NCBI RefSeq assembly: GCF_003382285.1
Contig: NZ_QTJR01000001.1
Span: 310,001 to 374,000 of the forward strand
Direction: 5' to 3'
Length of the DNA: 64,000 nt
From: Lysobacter soli
GTDB lineage: Bacteria > Pseudomonadota > Gammaproteobacteria > Xanthomonadales > Xanthomonadaceae
Under the pieces are notes generated by a model. It saw only the letters and a list, made by a program, of their open reading frames with translations. It ran no database searches and was not told the origin of the DNA. Every line of letters begins with the position of its first letter. The first letter of the stretch is position 1. Position numbers and translations under genes: made by a program. Of this stretch, positions 20,133 through 30,483 are shown one piece after another.

Positions 20133-22334
20133 TTAGTGCCAGTAGCGGATCAGTGCGGCCAGCAGAACAATCAGGCCGATGATCATCGCGAACGCATAGT
20201 GGTAGAGATAACCCGACTGGATGCGGCGGGTCAGGTTGGCGACGAGGTCGACGACGCGGGCGCTGCCGTTGACCACCGCACCGTCGATGACGTGCGAGTC
20301 GATGGCGCGCGACGCCTTGCCCAGACCCAGGCCGCCGCCGGCGAAGCCGCCGATCCAGAGCTTGTCGAAGCCGTACTTCTCCTCGAGCACGCGCACCGGC
20401 CAGGCGAAGATGCGGCGCGCCTTGGCAGGCAGTTCCGGCTTCCACCAGTACATGATGGTCGCGAGCACGAAGCCGGCCAGGGTCAGCCAGAACGCAGGCG
20501 CCTTGAAGCCGTGCAGCGCATAGGCGACCGGACCGTGCCAGACCTCCTCGCCCACCTTGGCGACGGTATCGCGCGCGGCGCCCACGTCGATGGCGCCGAG
20601 GAAGAACGGCAGCTGCTTGTGATGGCCGAAGACGTCCGTGCCGAACAGCATCGGGCCGACGGTGAAGAAGCCGATCAGCACCGACGGTATCGCCAGCAGG
20701 ATCAACGGCAGGGTGACCACCCACGGCGACTCGTGCGGCGTGTGCGCGTGGTGGTCGTCATGGCCATGGCTGTCACCGTGCTTCGCGTGCGCCTCGTGCG
20801 TGGCGTGCGCGACCGGCGCGTGGTGCGCGTCGTGGCCGTGCTGCTCGGCGAGCTGCGACTCGTGCTCGGTCGAATCCGCTTCCGGCGCGACATAGTGGTC
20901 GGGCACCGGATCGTGGAAGCGTTCCTTGCCGTGGAAGGTCAGGTACAGCAGGCGGAAGCTGTAGAACGAGGTGACGAACGCACCCAGCAGCACCGCCCAG
21001 TACGCGTACGTCGCAATCCAGTTGTGCGCTTCATGCGCGTGCTCGGCGGCGGCCTCGATGATGGTGTCCTTCGAGTAGAAGCCGCTGAAGAACGGCGTGC
21101 CGATCAGCGCCAGCGTGCCGATGAGCATCGTCCAGTACGTGATGGGCATGTACTTCTTCAGGCCGCCCATGCGACGCATGTCCTGCTCGTGGTGCATGCC
21201 GATGATGACCGAGCCGGCGCCCAGGAACAGCAGCGCCTTGAAGAAGGCGTGCGTCATCAGGTGGTACACGCCGGCGCTGTACGCCGACACGCCCAGCGCG
21301 ACGGTCATGTAGCCAAGCTGCGACAGCGTCGAGTACGCGACCACGCGCTTGATGTCGTTCTGCACGATGCCGATCAGGCCCGTCCAGAACGCGGTGGTGG
21401 CGCCGATGAAGAGCACGAAGTACAGCGCGGTTTGCGACAGCTCGAACAGCGGCGACATGCGCGCGACCATGAAGATGCCGGCGGTGACCATCGTCGCGGC
21501 GTGGATCAGCGCGGAGATCGGCGTCGGGCCTTCCATCGAGTCCGGCAGCCACACGTGCAGCGGCACCTGCGCCGACTTGCCCATCGCACCGATGAACAGG
21601 CAGATGCAGATGAAGGTCATCAGCGACCAGCCGCCGACCGGCGCCAGCCAGCTGCCGGCCTCGGCCAGCGCGGGCCACGCGTTCTGCATCTGTGCGGCGG
21701 CCAGTGCAGGCTCGCCGGCACGCGCGAACACCGTGCCGTAGTCCAGCGTGTTGAAGGTGTACAGCACGCCGGCGATGCCGAGCAGGAAACCGAAGTCGCC
21801 CACGCGGTTGACCAGGAACGCCTTGAGGTTGGCGAACACCGCGGTCGGGCGCTTGAACCAGAAGCCGATCAGCAGGTACGACACCAGGCCCACTGCTTCC
21901 CAGCCGAAGAACAGCTGCAGGAAGTTGTTGCTCATCACGAGCATCAACATCGAGAAGGTGAACAGCGAGATGTAGCTGAAGAAACGCTGGTAGCCGTCGT
22001 CCTCGGCCATGTAGCCGATGGTGTAGATGTGCACCAGCAGCGAGACGAAGGTGACGACCACCATCATCATCGCGGTGAGCTTGTCGACCATGAAGCCGAC
22101 GTGCGCTTCGATGCCGCCGACCTGGAACCAGGTATAGACGTTCTCGTTGAACGGCGAGGCGCCCTGCAGCAGCTGCCACAGCGTGTACATCGACAGCGCG
22201 CAGCTGACCGCCACGCCGAGGATGGTCACCCAGTGCGCTCCGGCGCGGCCCACTTGGCGGCGGAACAGGCCGGCGACGATCGCGCCGAAAAGTGGCGCGA
22301 GGACGATCAGCAGTAGAAGGTTTTTAGATATCAC
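20133..22334 (-). CDS. nuoL: NADH-quinone oxidoreductase subunit L
   Basis: A 733-residue distal antiporter-like subunit of complex I, with the long lateral helix expected at its C-terminus. Landmarks are FFGWEAVGLVSYLLIGFW, VPLHVWLPDSMEGPTPISA and IKRVVAYSTLSQLGYM. Oddity: a His-rich loop encoded at about 20731-20850 (HGHDAHHAPVAH and HGDSHGHDDHHAH, about 14 His in 37 residues) between two late helices. It is the only nuo gene preceded by a sizeable gap (158 nt), which holds a strong hairpin. Confidence 0.97.
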   Translation of the reverse strand: MISKNLLLLIVLAPLFGAIVAGLFRRQVGRAGAHWVTILGVAVSCALSMYTLWQLLQGASPFNENVYTWFQVGGIEAHVGFMVDKLTAMMMVVVTFVSLLVHIYTIGYMAEDDGYQRFFSYISLFTFSMLMLVMSNNFLQLFFGWEAVGLVSYLLIGFWFKRPTAVFANLKAFLVNRVGDFGFLLGIAGVLYTFNTLDYGTVFARAGEPALAAAQMQNAWPALAEAGSWLAPVGGWSLMTFICICLFIGAMGKSAQVPLHVWLPDSMEGPTPISALIHAATMVTAGIFMVARMSPLFELSQTALYFVLFIGATTAFWTGLIGIVQNDIKRVVAYSTLSQLGYMTVALGVSAYSAGVYHLMTHAFFKALLFLGAGSVIIGMHHEQDMRRMGGLKKYMPITYWTMLIGTLALIGTPFFSGFYSKDTIIEAAAEHAHEAHNWIATYAYWAVLLGAFVTSFYSFRLLYLTFHGKERFHDPVPDHYVAPEADSTEHESQLAEQHGHDAHHAPVAHATHEAHAKHGDSHGHDDHHAHTPHESPWVVTLPLILLAIPSVLIGFFTVGPMLFGTDVFGHHKQLPFFLGAIDVGAARDTVAKVGEEVWHGPVAYALHGFKAPAFWLTLAGFVLATIMYWWKPELPAKARRIFAWPVRVLEEKYGFDKLWIGGFAGGGLGLGKASRAIDSHVIDGAVVNGSARVVDLVANLTRRIQSGYLYHYAFAMIIGLIVLLAALIRYWH

Positions 22335-22455
22335 GGCTCATTTCCATTGCGTCGTCGTACTGCACCATTTCTTCTTTGTTCGTCTGCACTGCCGTCCCTC
22401 GCGGAACGCTGCAGGCTTCGGGTCGCCCTGCCCGACCATCCATGGCCGGGCGTTC

Positions 22456-22492
22456 GGCAGGCCGCGCGACAGCGTCGCGCAAGCGGCCTGCC
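22456..22492 (-). repeat. intergenic hairpin between nuoK and nuoL
   Basis: Outer stem GGCAGGCCGC with its complement GCGGCCTGCC, and inner stem GCGAC/GTCGC, 37 nt in total. It begins directly after the nuoK stop. No U-tract follows, so an RNA processing or stability element inside the operon is more likely than a terminator. Confidence 0.7.
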
Positions 22493-22819
22493 TCACCCCT
22501 TCATCGAATCGATTTCGGCCACGTTGATCGTGCGGCGGTTGCGGAACAGCGTCACCAGGATCGCCAGGCCGATGGCGGCTTCCGCCGCGGCCACGGTCAG
22601 GATGAAGAACACGAACACCTGGCCTGCCGGATCGCTCAGCTGGCGCGAGAACGCGACGAAATTGATGTTCACCGACAGGAGCATCAGCTCCAGCGACATC
22701 AGCAACATGATCACGTTCTTGCGGTTGAGGAAGATGCCCGCAACGCTGATGCAGAACAGCACCGCGCCAAGCGCGAGGTAATGGCCGAGCGCCAGCCCGG
22801 CGCCGAAGAATTCGCTCAC
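22493..22819 (-). CDS. nuoK: NADH-quinone oxidoreductase subunit K
   Basis: A 108-residue three-helix membrane subunit of complex [22 protein letters not shown] carries the two conserved membrane glutamates of the proton path. The start is GTG at 22819, overlapping the nuoJ stop as GTGA and giving [14 protein letters not shown]; the longer upstream frame is not homologous. An intergenic hairpin follows before nuoL. Confidence 0.95.
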   Translation of the reverse strand: MSEFFGAGLALGHYLALGAVLFCISVAGIFLNRKNVIMLLMSLELMLLSVNINFVAFSRQLSDPAGQVFVFFILTVAAAEAAIGLAILVTLFRNRRTINVAEIDSMKG

Positions 22820-23448
22820 GGCTTGCCCTCCTCTGCCGGGGTTTCCGCCGGGACGACCGGCTTGACGGCGTCCATCTTCACGACGCGGACGCGGTCTGCG
22901 GCGCGCACGCGCGCCTGAGCCGATGGACTCTGGTGGCGCGCACCGACACGACGGCGCAGCGTCAGCGTCACTGCTGCGATCACCGCGACGGTCAGGATGA
23001 CCGCAGCGACTTCGAACGGCAGCAGGAACTGCGTGAACAGCGCACGCGCCAGCCACTGCGTGTTGCCCGCGGCGGACGGATCGGCCGGGAATCCGGTCGC
23101 GACACTGGCCTTGACGCCGATCAGCGTCAGCATTTCCACCAGCATGATCACGGCGACGACCAGACCGAGCGGCAGGTAGCGCACGTAGCCTTCGCGCAGC
23201 GGCGCGACGTCGATGTCGAGCATCATCACCACGAACAGCAGCAGCACCATCACCGCGCCGACGTAGACCAGGATGAGCGCGACGCCGAGGAACTCGGCAC
23301 CAGCGATGATCCAGGTGCAGGCGACGGAGAAGAACGTCAGCACCAGCAGCAGGACCGCGTGCACCGGGTTCTTGACGCTGATGACGCCGACCGCAGCCAT
23401 CGTGGCGACGGCGGCGAAGACGAGAAAGGCAATCTGGGCGAGATCCAT
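22816..23448 (-). CDS. nuoJ: NADH-quinone oxidoreductase subunit J
   Basis: A 210-residue five-helix subunit of complex [22 protein letters not shown] contains the helix TM3 pi-bulge region. The ATG at 23448 gives [11 protein letters not shown]. After the last helix a polar tail of about 45 residues ([14 protein letters not shown] to PAEEGKP) extends the protein beyond the usual core. It starts 13 nt after nuoI and overlaps nuoK. Confidence 0.95.
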   Translation of the reverse strand: MDLAQIAFLVFAAVATMAAVGVISVKNPVHAVLLLVLTFFSVACTWIIAGAEFLGVALILVYVGAVMVLLLFVVMMLDIDVAPLREGYVRYLPLGLVVAVIMLVEMLTLIGVKASVATGFPADPSAAGNTQWLARALFTQFLLPFEVAAVILTVAVIAAVTLTLRRRVGARHQSPSAQARVRAADRVRVVKMDAVKPVVPAETPAEEGKP

Positions 23449-23461
23449 GTTCGTCAGGCCC

Positions 23462-23950
23462 TCAGCGGAAAGGCGCATCGGCCGCGCGACGCTCGGCGAT
23501 TTCCGCCTCGAGGCGGTCGCCGATGGCCAGCAGCTGCGGCTTGGTCACGATGTTCTGGCCGCGCCGGTCGAAGTGGTACTCGTGCACGTGCGTCTCCACG
23601 ATCGAATCGACCGGGCAGGACTCCTCGCAGAAGCCGCAGAAGATGCACTTGAACAGGTCGATGTCGTAGCGCGTGGTGCGGCGGGTGCCGTCCTCGCGCT
23701 TGGTCGAATCGATGGTGATCGCCAGCGCCGGGCACACGGCCTCGCACAGCTTGCACGCGATGCAGCGCTCTTCGCCGTTGGGATAGCGACGCAGCGCATG
23801 CACGCCGCGGAAGCGCGGCGACTGCGGCGTCTTTTCCATCGGGTACATCAGCGTGTACTTCGGCTTGAACAGGTACTTCGCCGTGAGGGCGAGTCCCTGC
23901 GAAAGCTCGATGAGCAGCAGGCTCTTGAAGTAGGAAACGATGCGATTCAT
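23462..23950 (-). CDS. nuoI: NADH-quinone oxidoreductase subunit I
   Basis: A 162-residue ferredoxin-like subunit carrying clusters N6a and N6b. The two 4Fe-4S motifs are [12 protein letters not shown] and [12 protein letters not shown]. The N-terminal amphipathic part ([16 protein letters not shown]) contacts the membrane arm. Length is normal, with a 9-nt gap after nuoH. Confidence 0.97.
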   Translation of the reverse strand: MNRIVSYFKSLLLIELSQGLALTAKYLFKPKYTLMYPMEKTPQSPRFRGVHALRRYPNGEERCIACKLCEAVCPALAITIDSTKREDGTRRTTRYDIDLFKCIFCGFCEESCPVDSIVETHVHEYHFDRRGQNIVTKPQLLAIGDRLEAEIAERRAADAPFR

Positions 23951-23959
23951 GCCTGCCCC

Positions 23960-25009
23960 TTACACCCCGGGCTCGAAGATTTTGAAGTACGCCATGACCG
24001 CGACCACGCAGATCCAGGCGATGGTGATCGGAATGAACACCTTCCAGCCCAGTCGCATGATCTGGTCGTAGCGATAGCGCGGGAACGACGCGCGGAACCA
24101 GATGAAGCAGCTGGCGAAGAAGAACACCTTGGCAAGCAGCCACCACCAGCCGTCGACCGACAGCAGCGGGATGCCCCAGCCGTGGAACGGGCTCAGCCAG
24201 CCGCCGACGAAGAAGATCGAGGTCAGGAAGCTGATCAGGATCATGTTCGCGTATTCGGCCAGGAAGAACAGCGCGAACGCCGAACCCGAATACTCGACCA
24301 TGTGGCCGGCCACGATTTCCGACTCGCCTTCCACCACGTCGAACGGCGCGCGGTTGGTTTCGGCCACGCCGGAGATGAAGTAGACGACGAACAGCGGCAG
24401 CATCGGCACCCAGAACCACTCCAGGAACCCGGAGTTGCCCGACTGCGCCATCACGATGTCGGTGAGGTTGAGGCTGCCGGCGCCGACCATCACGCCGACC
24501 ATCGCGAAGCCCATCGCGATTTCGTACGACACCACCTGCGCCGCGGCGCGCATGGCGCCGAGGAACGCGTACTTCGAGTTCGAGGCCCAGCCGGCGAGGA
24601 TTATGCCGTACACGCCCAGCGAGGTCATCGCGAGCAGGTACAGCAGGCCGGCGTTCGCGTTCGACAGCACGACCTGGTAGTCGAACGGCACCACCGCCCA
24701 GGCGGCGAACGCCGGCGCGAGCGCGAGCAGCGGCGCGAGCTTGAACAGGAAATTCTCCGCCCGCGTGGGCTGGATGACTTCCTTGAAGAGCAGCTTGAAG
24801 ACGTCGGCGAACGCCTGGAGGATGCCCATGCCGACGTACATCGGCCCGTGGCGGACGTGCATCCAGCCGATGAGCTTGCGCTCCCATACCACGTAGAACG
24901 CCACGGTGATGATCACCGGCATGGCGATGGCGAGGACCTTCAGCACGATCCAGAGGATCGCGCCGATGTTGCCGAGCGACAGCAGCCAGTCGCGGAACGG
25001 ATCAAACAT
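23960..25009 (-). CDS. nuoH: NADH-quinone oxidoreductase subunit H
   Basis: A 349-residue eight-helix subunit that forms the quinone-binding chamber with NuoB and NuoD. Landmarks are [38 protein letters not shown] with its acidic quinone-channel residues, and [18 protein letters not shown]. It begins 3 nt after nuoG. Nothing unusual. Confidence 0.97.
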   Translation of the reverse strand: MFDPFRDWLLSLGNIGAILWIVLKVLAIAMPVIITVAFYVVWERKLIGWMHVRHGPMYVGMGILQAFADVFKLLFKEVIQPTRAENFLFKLAPLLALAPAFAAWAVVPFDYQVVLSNANAGLLYLLAMTSLGVYGIILAGWASNSKYAFLGAMRAAAQVVSYEIAMGFAMVGVMVGAGSLNLTDIVMAQSGNSGFLEWFWVPMLPLFVVYFISGVAETNRAPFDVVEGESEIVAGHMVEYSGSAFALFFLAEYANMILISFLTSIFFVGGWLSPFHGWGIPLLSVDGWWWLLAKVFFFASCFIWFRASFPRYRYDQIMRLGWKVFIPITIAWICVVAVMAYFKIFEPGV

Positions 25010-25012
25010 TGC

Positions 25013-27241
25013 TTATGCCCTCCCCGCCTGCACGCGGCCCGACATCGGTGCGGTGGCGCCGTGGCCGGATTCCACCCACACGGTGCCCGGCGCGACCTTG
25101 TCGCTGACCGAAACCGGCAGCGTCGCGGTGCCCGCGGCGGTGTTGAACTTGCCGACCACGCCATCGGCGAAACCGAGCGCGGCGGCGTCCTTCGGATTGA
25201 TCACCGCCTTCGGCTCGACGTTGAGCGGATGCGACTGCAGCGCTGGCGCGCGGCGCACGACCGCGTCGCTGCGGTAGATCGCCATGCTCGCAGCCACTTC
25301 CAGGCCGTCGCCCGAGACGTTCGGCGCCTTGCCAGCAGCGACGTTGACTTCGCGCATCTGCATGCCGGCACGCAGGCCAGCCAGGTCGATGAAGTCGAAG
25401 CCCTTCGCCTGCAGCTCGCCGCCGAGGGCGCGAAGCACGCGCCAGCCGGCACGCGCCTGGCCCGGCAGCTTGCCGCCGGCGACGGTCGCCTGCTGGCGGC
25501 CGTCGAGGTTGGTCAGCGTCGCGTCGATTTCCGGCAGCAGGCCGATCGGCAGGATCACGTCGGCGACCGCGCGCGTCGAACGGCACGCGAAGGTGCTGAA
25601 CGCCACGACCTGCGCCGCGTTGAGCGCCTTCAGCGCGGTCGCGGTGTCGGCGAAGTCCATGCCCGGCTCGATGCCGTACAGCACGTACGCCGAGCGCGCA
25701 TCGGCCAGCATCGACTGCGCGTCGCGCGCGGTCGGAAGCACGCCGTAGTCGGACAGGCCTACGGCGTTCGCGCCCTGCGGGATGCGGTCGAGCGAGGCGC
25801 CAGTGGCGGCGGCGAAATCGGCCGCGGCCTTGCGGATCTGCGCGGCGTACGGGCCGTTCTCGGCCAGCGCACCTACGATCACGACCGCACGCGTCGCGTT
25901 CTTCGCGATGTCGACCAGGCCGTCGTCGCCCAGCGTCGCAGCGATCTGCGACGGTGCGACGATCGCCTTCTGCGCGACGTCGTAGGTGAAGTCGAAATCG
26001 ACCGGATTGACCACGTACACCTTCGCGCCGCGGGTCCAAGCCTTGCGCACGCGCTGGTTCACGAGCGGCAGTTCATGGCGCAGGTTGGAGCCCACGATGA
26101 CGATGACGTCGGCGTGGTTGATGTCGGCCACCGGTGCGGCGAACGTCGTCGCATGCGCGGCGTCGCTCAGGTCGTGCTGGCCGATGCGGTGGTCGAGGTT
26201 GCCCGTGCCCAGCGCTTCGGCGAGTCGGGCCAGCAGCGCGCCCTCCTCGTTCGACGTCGCGGGGCCGGCGAGGATGCCGAGGCGATCGGCGCCGTTGTCG
26301 CGCAGGATCTTCGCGGCCTTGGCCAGCGCTTCTTCCCACGAGGCTTCACGCCATTCGCCGTTCTCCTTCACCATCGGCACGGTCGCGCGGTCTTCCGCGT
26401 ACAGGCCCTGGTGCGAATAACGGTCGCGGTCCGACAGCCAGCATTCGTTGACCGCTTCGTTGTCGCGCGGCACGGTGCGCAGCACTTCGCCGCGACGCAC
26501 GTGCAGGAACAGGTTGCTGCCCAGCGCATCGTGGTAGCCCAGCGATTCGCGCGCGATGAGTTCCCACGGGCGCGCCTTGAACTGGAACACCTTGTTGGTC
26601 AGCGCGCCGACCGGGCACACGTCGATGACGTTGCCCGACAGTTCGGTTGTCAGCGGTTTGCCGTCGTAGGTGCCGATCTGCAGGTTCTCGCCGCGGTACA
26701 TGCCGCCGAGTTCGTACGTGCCGGCGATCTCCGCGGTGAAGCGCACGCAGCGCGTGCACTGGATGCAGCGGGTCATCTCGGTGGCGACCAGCGGACCGAT
26801 GTCCTCGTCCGGCACCACGCGCTTGCGCTCGGCGAAACGGCTGACCGAACGACCGTAACCCAGCGACAGGTCCTGCAGCTCGCACTCGCCACCCTGGTCG
26901 CAGATCGGGCAGTCGAGCGGATGGTTGATCAGCAGGAACTCCATCACGTTGCGCTGCGACTTGAGCGCCTTGTCGCTACGCGTGGCGACCTTCATCCCGT
27001 CCATGACCGGCGTGGCGCAGGCCGGCGCCGGCTTGGGCATCTTTTCCACCTCGACCAGGCACATGCGGCAGTTCGCCGCGACGGCCAGCTTGTCGTGGTA
27101 GCAGAAACGCGGGATCGGAATGCCGGCCTTGTCGGCGGCATGGATGATCATGGAACCCTTCGGCGCGGCCATCTCGACGCCGTCGATGAAGACGGTGACG
27201 TGGTCCGGCGGCAGGTTCGGATTTACGGGCTGTGCGCTCAT
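25013..27241 (-). CDS. nuoG: NADH-quinone oxidoreductase subunit G
   Basis: A 742-residue molybdopterin-oxidoreductase-like subunit of the peripheral arm. The N-terminal 2Fe-2S site contains CYHDKLAV and CRMCLVEVEK. N5 and N4 ligands are in CPICDQGGECELQD, CIQCTRCVRF and VCPVGALT. The E. coli extra cluster N7 appears to be absent: after KARPWEL the sequence runs ESLGYHDALGSN without cysteines, as in mitochondrial 75-kDa subunits. The ATG overlaps the nuoF stop as ATGA. Confidence 0.97.
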   Translation of the reverse strand: MSAQPVNPNLPPDHVTVFIDGVEMAAPKGSMIIHAADKAGIPIPRFCYHDKLAVAANCRMCLVEVEKMPKPAPACATPVMDGMKVATRSDKALKSQRNVMEFLLINHPLDCPICDQGGECELQDLSLGYGRSVSRFAERKRVVPDEDIGPLVATEMTRCIQCTRCVRFTAEIAGTYELGGMYRGENLQIGTYDGKPLTTELSGNVIDVCPVGALTNKVFQFKARPWELIARESLGYHDALGSNLFLHVRRGEVLRTVPRDNEAVNECWLSDRDRYSHQGLYAEDRATVPMVKENGEWREASWEEALAKAAKILRDNGADRLGILAGPATSNEEGALLARLAEALGTGNLDHRIGQHDLSDAAHATTFAAPVADINHADVIVIVGSNLRHELPLVNQRVRKAWTRGAKVYVVNPVDFDFTYDVAQKAIVAPSQIAATLGDDGLVDIAKNATRAVVIVGALAENGPYAAQIRKAAADFAAATGASLDRIPQGANAVGLSDYGVLPTARDAQSMLADARSAYVLYGIEPGMDFADTATALKALNAAQVVAFSTFACRSTRAVADVILPIGLLPEIDATLTNLDGRQQATVAGGKLPGQARAGWRVLRALGGELQAKGFDFIDLAGLRAGMQMREVNVAAGKAPNVSGDGLEVAASMAIYRSDAVVRRAPALQSHPLNVEPKAVINPKDAAALGFADGVVGKFNTAAGTATLPVSVSDKVAPGTVWVESGHGATAPMSGRVQAGRA

Positions 27242-28605
27242 GCGGCGACCTTCTCCACCACCGTGCCGGCGCGCTGGTCGTCGACCAGGAAACGCTTGTT
27301 CACGATCGCGTACTCGAATTCATCCCAGTAGTGACGCAGGAAGCCCTGCACCGGCCACGCGGCGGCTTCGCCGAACGCGCAGATGGTGTGGCCTTCGATC
27401 TGGCCGGCGGCGGCGCGCAGCATCTGCAGGTCTTCCAGCGTCGCCTGCTTATCGACGATGCGGGTCAGCATGCGGTACATCCAGCCGGTGCCTTCGCGGC
27501 ACGGCGTGCACTGGCCGCAGCTTTCCTTGAAGTAGAAACGCGCGATGCGCTGGCAGGCGCGCACCATGCAGGTGTCCTCGTCCATCACGATGACCGCGCC
27601 CGAACCCAGGCCCGAACCGGCCTTCTGGATGGCGTCGTAGTCCATCGTGAGCGACATCATCGTCTCGCCCGGCAGCACCGGCATCGACGAACCACCCGGA
27701 ATCACGGCCTTGATCTTCTTGCCGTTGCGCATGCCGCCGGCGAGCTGCAGCAGCTCGGAAAACGGCGTGCCCAGGCGGATCTCGTAGTTGCCCGGCTTCG
27801 CGACGTGACCGGAGACCGAGAAGATCTTCGGACCGCCGTTGTTCGGCTTGCCCAGGTTGAGGAACCACTCCGCGCCGTTGCGGATGATCGCCGGCACCGA
27901 GGCGTAGGTCTCGGTGTTGTTGATCGTCGTCGGCTTGCCGAAGAGGCCGAAGTTCGCCGGGAACGGCGGCTTGTAGCGCGGCTGGCCCTTCTTGCCTTCC
28001 AGCGATTCCATCAGCGCGGTTTCTTCGCCGCAGATGTACGCGCCGGCGCCCAGCGCACCGTAGATCTCGATGTCCACGCCGCTGCCGAGCACGTTCTTGC
28101 CCAGCCAGCCGTGTTCGTACGCTTCCTTCAGCGCCTGCTCGAAGTGCTCGAACGGCTCGTGGTGGAACTCGCCGCGCAGGTAGTTGTAGGCCACCGTCGA
28201 ACCGGTGGCATAGCAGGCGATCGCCATGCCTTCGACGACCGAATGCGGGTTGTAGCGCAGGATGTCGCGATCCTTCGCCGTGCCGGGCTCGGATTCGTCC
28301 GAGTTGCACAGGATGTACTTCTGCGTGCCGCTGCCCTTGGGCATGAAGGACCACTTCAGCCCCGTCGGAAAGCCCGCGCCGCCGCGACCGCGCAGGCCCG
28401 AGGCCTTTACCAGGTCGACGATGGCAGCCGGATCCATCTTCTCGGTCAGGATCTTGCGCAGCGCGGCGTAACCGCCGGTCTTGAGGTAGTTCTCGTACGA
28501 CCAGGGTGTGTCGTAGTGCAGCGTCGTGTAGACGACGCTGTGCTCCTGCGGAGCCGGACCGACCGGACCGTAGCCCTGGGAATAATCGTGATGATCGTGC
28601 GCCAT
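27238..28605 (-). CDS. nuoF: NADH-quinone oxidoreductase subunit F
   Basis: A 455-residue NADH- and FMN-binding subunit. Landmarks are SGLRGRGGAGFPTGLKW (FMN/NADH site) and ESCGQCTPCREG plus a later Cys in EGHTICAFGEAA (cluster N3). It accepts hydride from NADH and passes electrons to NuoE and NuoG. Twelve nucleotides separate it from nuoE, and it overlaps nuoG by 4 nt. Confidence 0.97.
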   Translation of the reverse strand: MAHDHHDYSQGYGPVGPAPQEHSVVYTTLHYDTPWSYENYLKTGGYAALRKILTEKMDPAAIVDLVKASGLRGRGGAGFPTGLKWSFMPKGSGTQKYILCNSDESEPGTAKDRDILRYNPHSVVEGMAIACYATGSTVAYNYLRGEFHHEPFEHFEQALKEAYEHGWLGKNVLGSGVDIEIYGALGAGAYICGEETALMESLEGKKGQPRYKPPFPANFGLFGKPTTINNTETYASVPAIIRNGAEWFLNLGKPNNGGPKIFSVSGHVAKPGNYEIRLGTPFSELLQLAGGMRNGKKIKAVIPGGSSMPVLPGETMMSLTMDYDAIQKAGSGLGSGAVIVMDEDTCMVRACQRIARFYFKESCGQCTPCREGTGWMYRMLTRIVDKQATLEDLQMLRAAAGQIEGHTICAFGEAAAWPVQGFLRHYWDEFEYAIVNKRFLVDDQRAGTVVEKVAA

Positions 28606-28617
28606 CTCAGCCGGGCC

Positions 28618-29145
28618 TCACTTCAGTCCGTCGAGCAGCTCGTCCACCTTCGCGGCGTCGAGCTTCTCGTGGTAATGACCGTTGATGACCACCACCGGGG
28701 CGCCGCAGCACGCGGCCAGGCACTCTTCCTCGCGCTTGAGGTAGACGCGGCCGTCGGAAGTGGATTCGCCCAGCTTGCAGCCAAGCTTCTTCTCGGCATG
28801 ACGCACGAGGTCTTCGGCGCCATTGAGCCAGCAGCTGATGTTCGTGCAGAAGGCGACGTTGTTGCGGCCAACCTGCTCGGTCTCGAACATCGAGTAGAAG
28901 CTGGCCACTTCGTACGCCCACACCGGCGGCAGGTCGAGGTACTTGGCCACGGCGGCGATGAGCTCGTCGCTCAGCCAGCCGTCGTTCTGCTCCTGCGCGG
29001 CATGCAGGCCCTGCAGCACGGCCGAGCGCTTGCGGTCCGGCGGGAACTTCGCCAGCCAGTGGTCGATGTGCGCACGCGTCTTGTCAGACAACGCGACCAT
29101 CGGGTCGACGTGCTGACAGGCTTCGAAATTTCCGGTCGCCTTCAT
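28618..29145 (-). CDS. nuoE: NADH-quinone oxidoreductase subunit E
   Basis: A 175-residue thioredoxin-fold subunit with a 2Fe-2S cluster (N1a). Ligands lie in CTNISCWLNGAEDL and ECLAACCGAPVV. The N-terminal helix region includes RSAVLQGLHAAQEQNDGWL. Normal length, 30 nt after nuoD. Confidence 0.97.
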   Translation of the reverse strand: MKATGNFEACQHVDPMVALSDKTRAHIDHWLAKFPPDRKRSAVLQGLHAAQEQNDGWLSDELIAAVAKYLDLPPVWAYEVASFYSMFETEQVGRNNVAFCTNISCWLNGAEDLVRHAEKKLGCKLGESTSDGRVYLKREEECLAACCGAPVVVINGHYHEKLDAAKVDELLDGLK

Positions 29146-29175
29146 TTGTCCAGATTCCTAAACGGGCCGCCGCGC

Positions 29176-30483
29176 TTAGCGGTCGACCTCGCCGAACACG
29201 AGATCGTAGGTGCCGATCATCGCCACGACGTCGGCCAGCATGTGGCCGCGAACGATGGCGTCCATCGACGACAGGTGCGCGAAGCCCGGCGCGCGAAGCT
29301 TCACGCGGAAGGGCTTGTTGGCGCCGTCGGAGACCAGGTAGCAGGCGAACTCGCCCTTGGGCGCTTCGACCGCCGCGTAGGTCTCGCCGGCCGGCACGCA
29401 GTAGCCTTCGGAGAACAGCTTGAAGTGGTGGATCAGGGCTTCCATGTCGTCCTTCATGTCCTCGCGCTTGGGCGGAGCGACCTTGAAGTTGTCGACGATG
29501 ACCGGGCCCGGGTTGGCCTTCAGCCACTTCACGCACTGTTTGATGATCCGGTTCGACTGGCGCATCTCCTCGACGCGCACCAGGTAACGGTCATAGCAGT
29601 CGCCGTTGACGCCAACCGGGATGTCGAAGTCCATCTCCGCGTACTTGGCGTACGGCTGCTTCTTGCGCAGGTCCCAGGCGATGCCCGAGCCGCGCAGCAT
29701 TGCGCCGGTCATGCCCCAGGCCAGCGCCTGGTCGGGCGACACGACGCCGATGCCGACGGTGCGCTGCTTCCAGATGCGGTTGTCGGTGAGCAGCGTCTCG
29801 TACTCGTCGACACGCTTGGGGAAGTCGTCGGTGAACGCTTCCAGGTAATCCAGCAGCGAGCCTTCGCGCCATTCGTTGAAGCGCTTGAGCTTGGCGCCCT
29901 TGCGCCACGGCGACTCCTTGTACTTCGGCATCCGCTCCGGCAGGTCGCGGTAGACGCCGCCGGGGCGGTAGTACGTCGCGTGCATGCGCGCGCCGGAGAC
30001 CGCCTCGTAGCAGTCCATCAGCTCTTCGCGTTCGCGGAAGGCGTACAGGAACACGGCCATCGCGCCCAGGTCGAGCGCGTTGGAACCGACCCACATCAGG
30101 TGGTTCAGGATGCGGGTGATCTCGTCGAACATCGTGCGGATGTACTGCGCACGCTCCGGCGCCTCGATGCCCAGCAGGGTCTCGATCGCGCGCACGTAGG
30201 CGTGCTCGTTGCACATCATCGACACGTAATCCAGGCGATCCATGTAGCCGATCGACTGGTTGAACGGCTTGGATTCGGCGAGCTTTTCCGTCGCGCGATG
30301 CAGCAGGCCGACGTGCGGGTCGGCGCGATGCACGACTTCGCCGTCCATCTCCAGGATCAGGCGCAGCACGCCGTGCGCGGCCGGATGCTGCGGACCGAAG
30401 TTCAGCGTGTAGTTGCGGATCTCGGCACCGCTGCCGAGGCCGGACGTATTGCTCACGGTTCCGTTGGAAAGCTGGGCGCTCAC
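29176..30483 (-). CDS. nuoD: NADH-quinone oxidoreductase subunit D
   Basis: A 435-residue 49-kDa-type subunit lining the quinone site. Landmarks are [15 protein letters not shown] (with the quinone-site His) and [15 protein letters not shown]. The GTG at 30483 overlaps the nuoC stop as GTGA and is chosen over a second GTG nine codons later. NuoD is separate from NuoC here, unlike the fused NuoCD of enterobacteria. Confidence 0.96.
   Translation of the reverse strand: MSAQLSNGTVSNTSGLGSGAEIRNYTLNFGPQHPAAHGVLRLILEMDGEVVHRADPHVGLLHRATEKLAESKPFNQSIGYMDRLDYVSMMCNEHAYVRAIETLLGIEAPERAQYIRTMFDEITRILNHLMWVGSNALDLGAMAVFLYAFREREELMDCYEAVSGARMHATYYRPGGVYRDLPERMPKYKESPWRKGAKLKRFNEWREGSLLDYLEAFTDDFPKRVDEYETLLTDNRIWKQRTVGIGVVSPDQALAWGMTGAMLRGSGIAWDLRKKQPYAKYAEMDFDIPVGVNGDCYDRYLVRVEEMRQSNRIIKQCVKWLKANPGPVIVDNFKVAPPKREDMKDDMEALIHHFKLFSEGYCVPAGETYAAVEAPKGEFACYLVSDGANKPFRVKLRAPGFAHLSSMDAIVRGHMLADVVAMIGTYDLVFGEVDR

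Noticed and set aside
23273-27331. Plus-strand open frame of 1352 codons
   Set aside because: It lies antisense to nuoG, nuoH, nuoI and part of nuoJ, which have clear motifs. Composition is Arg/His/Ala-rich, typical of antisense frames in GC-rich DNA.
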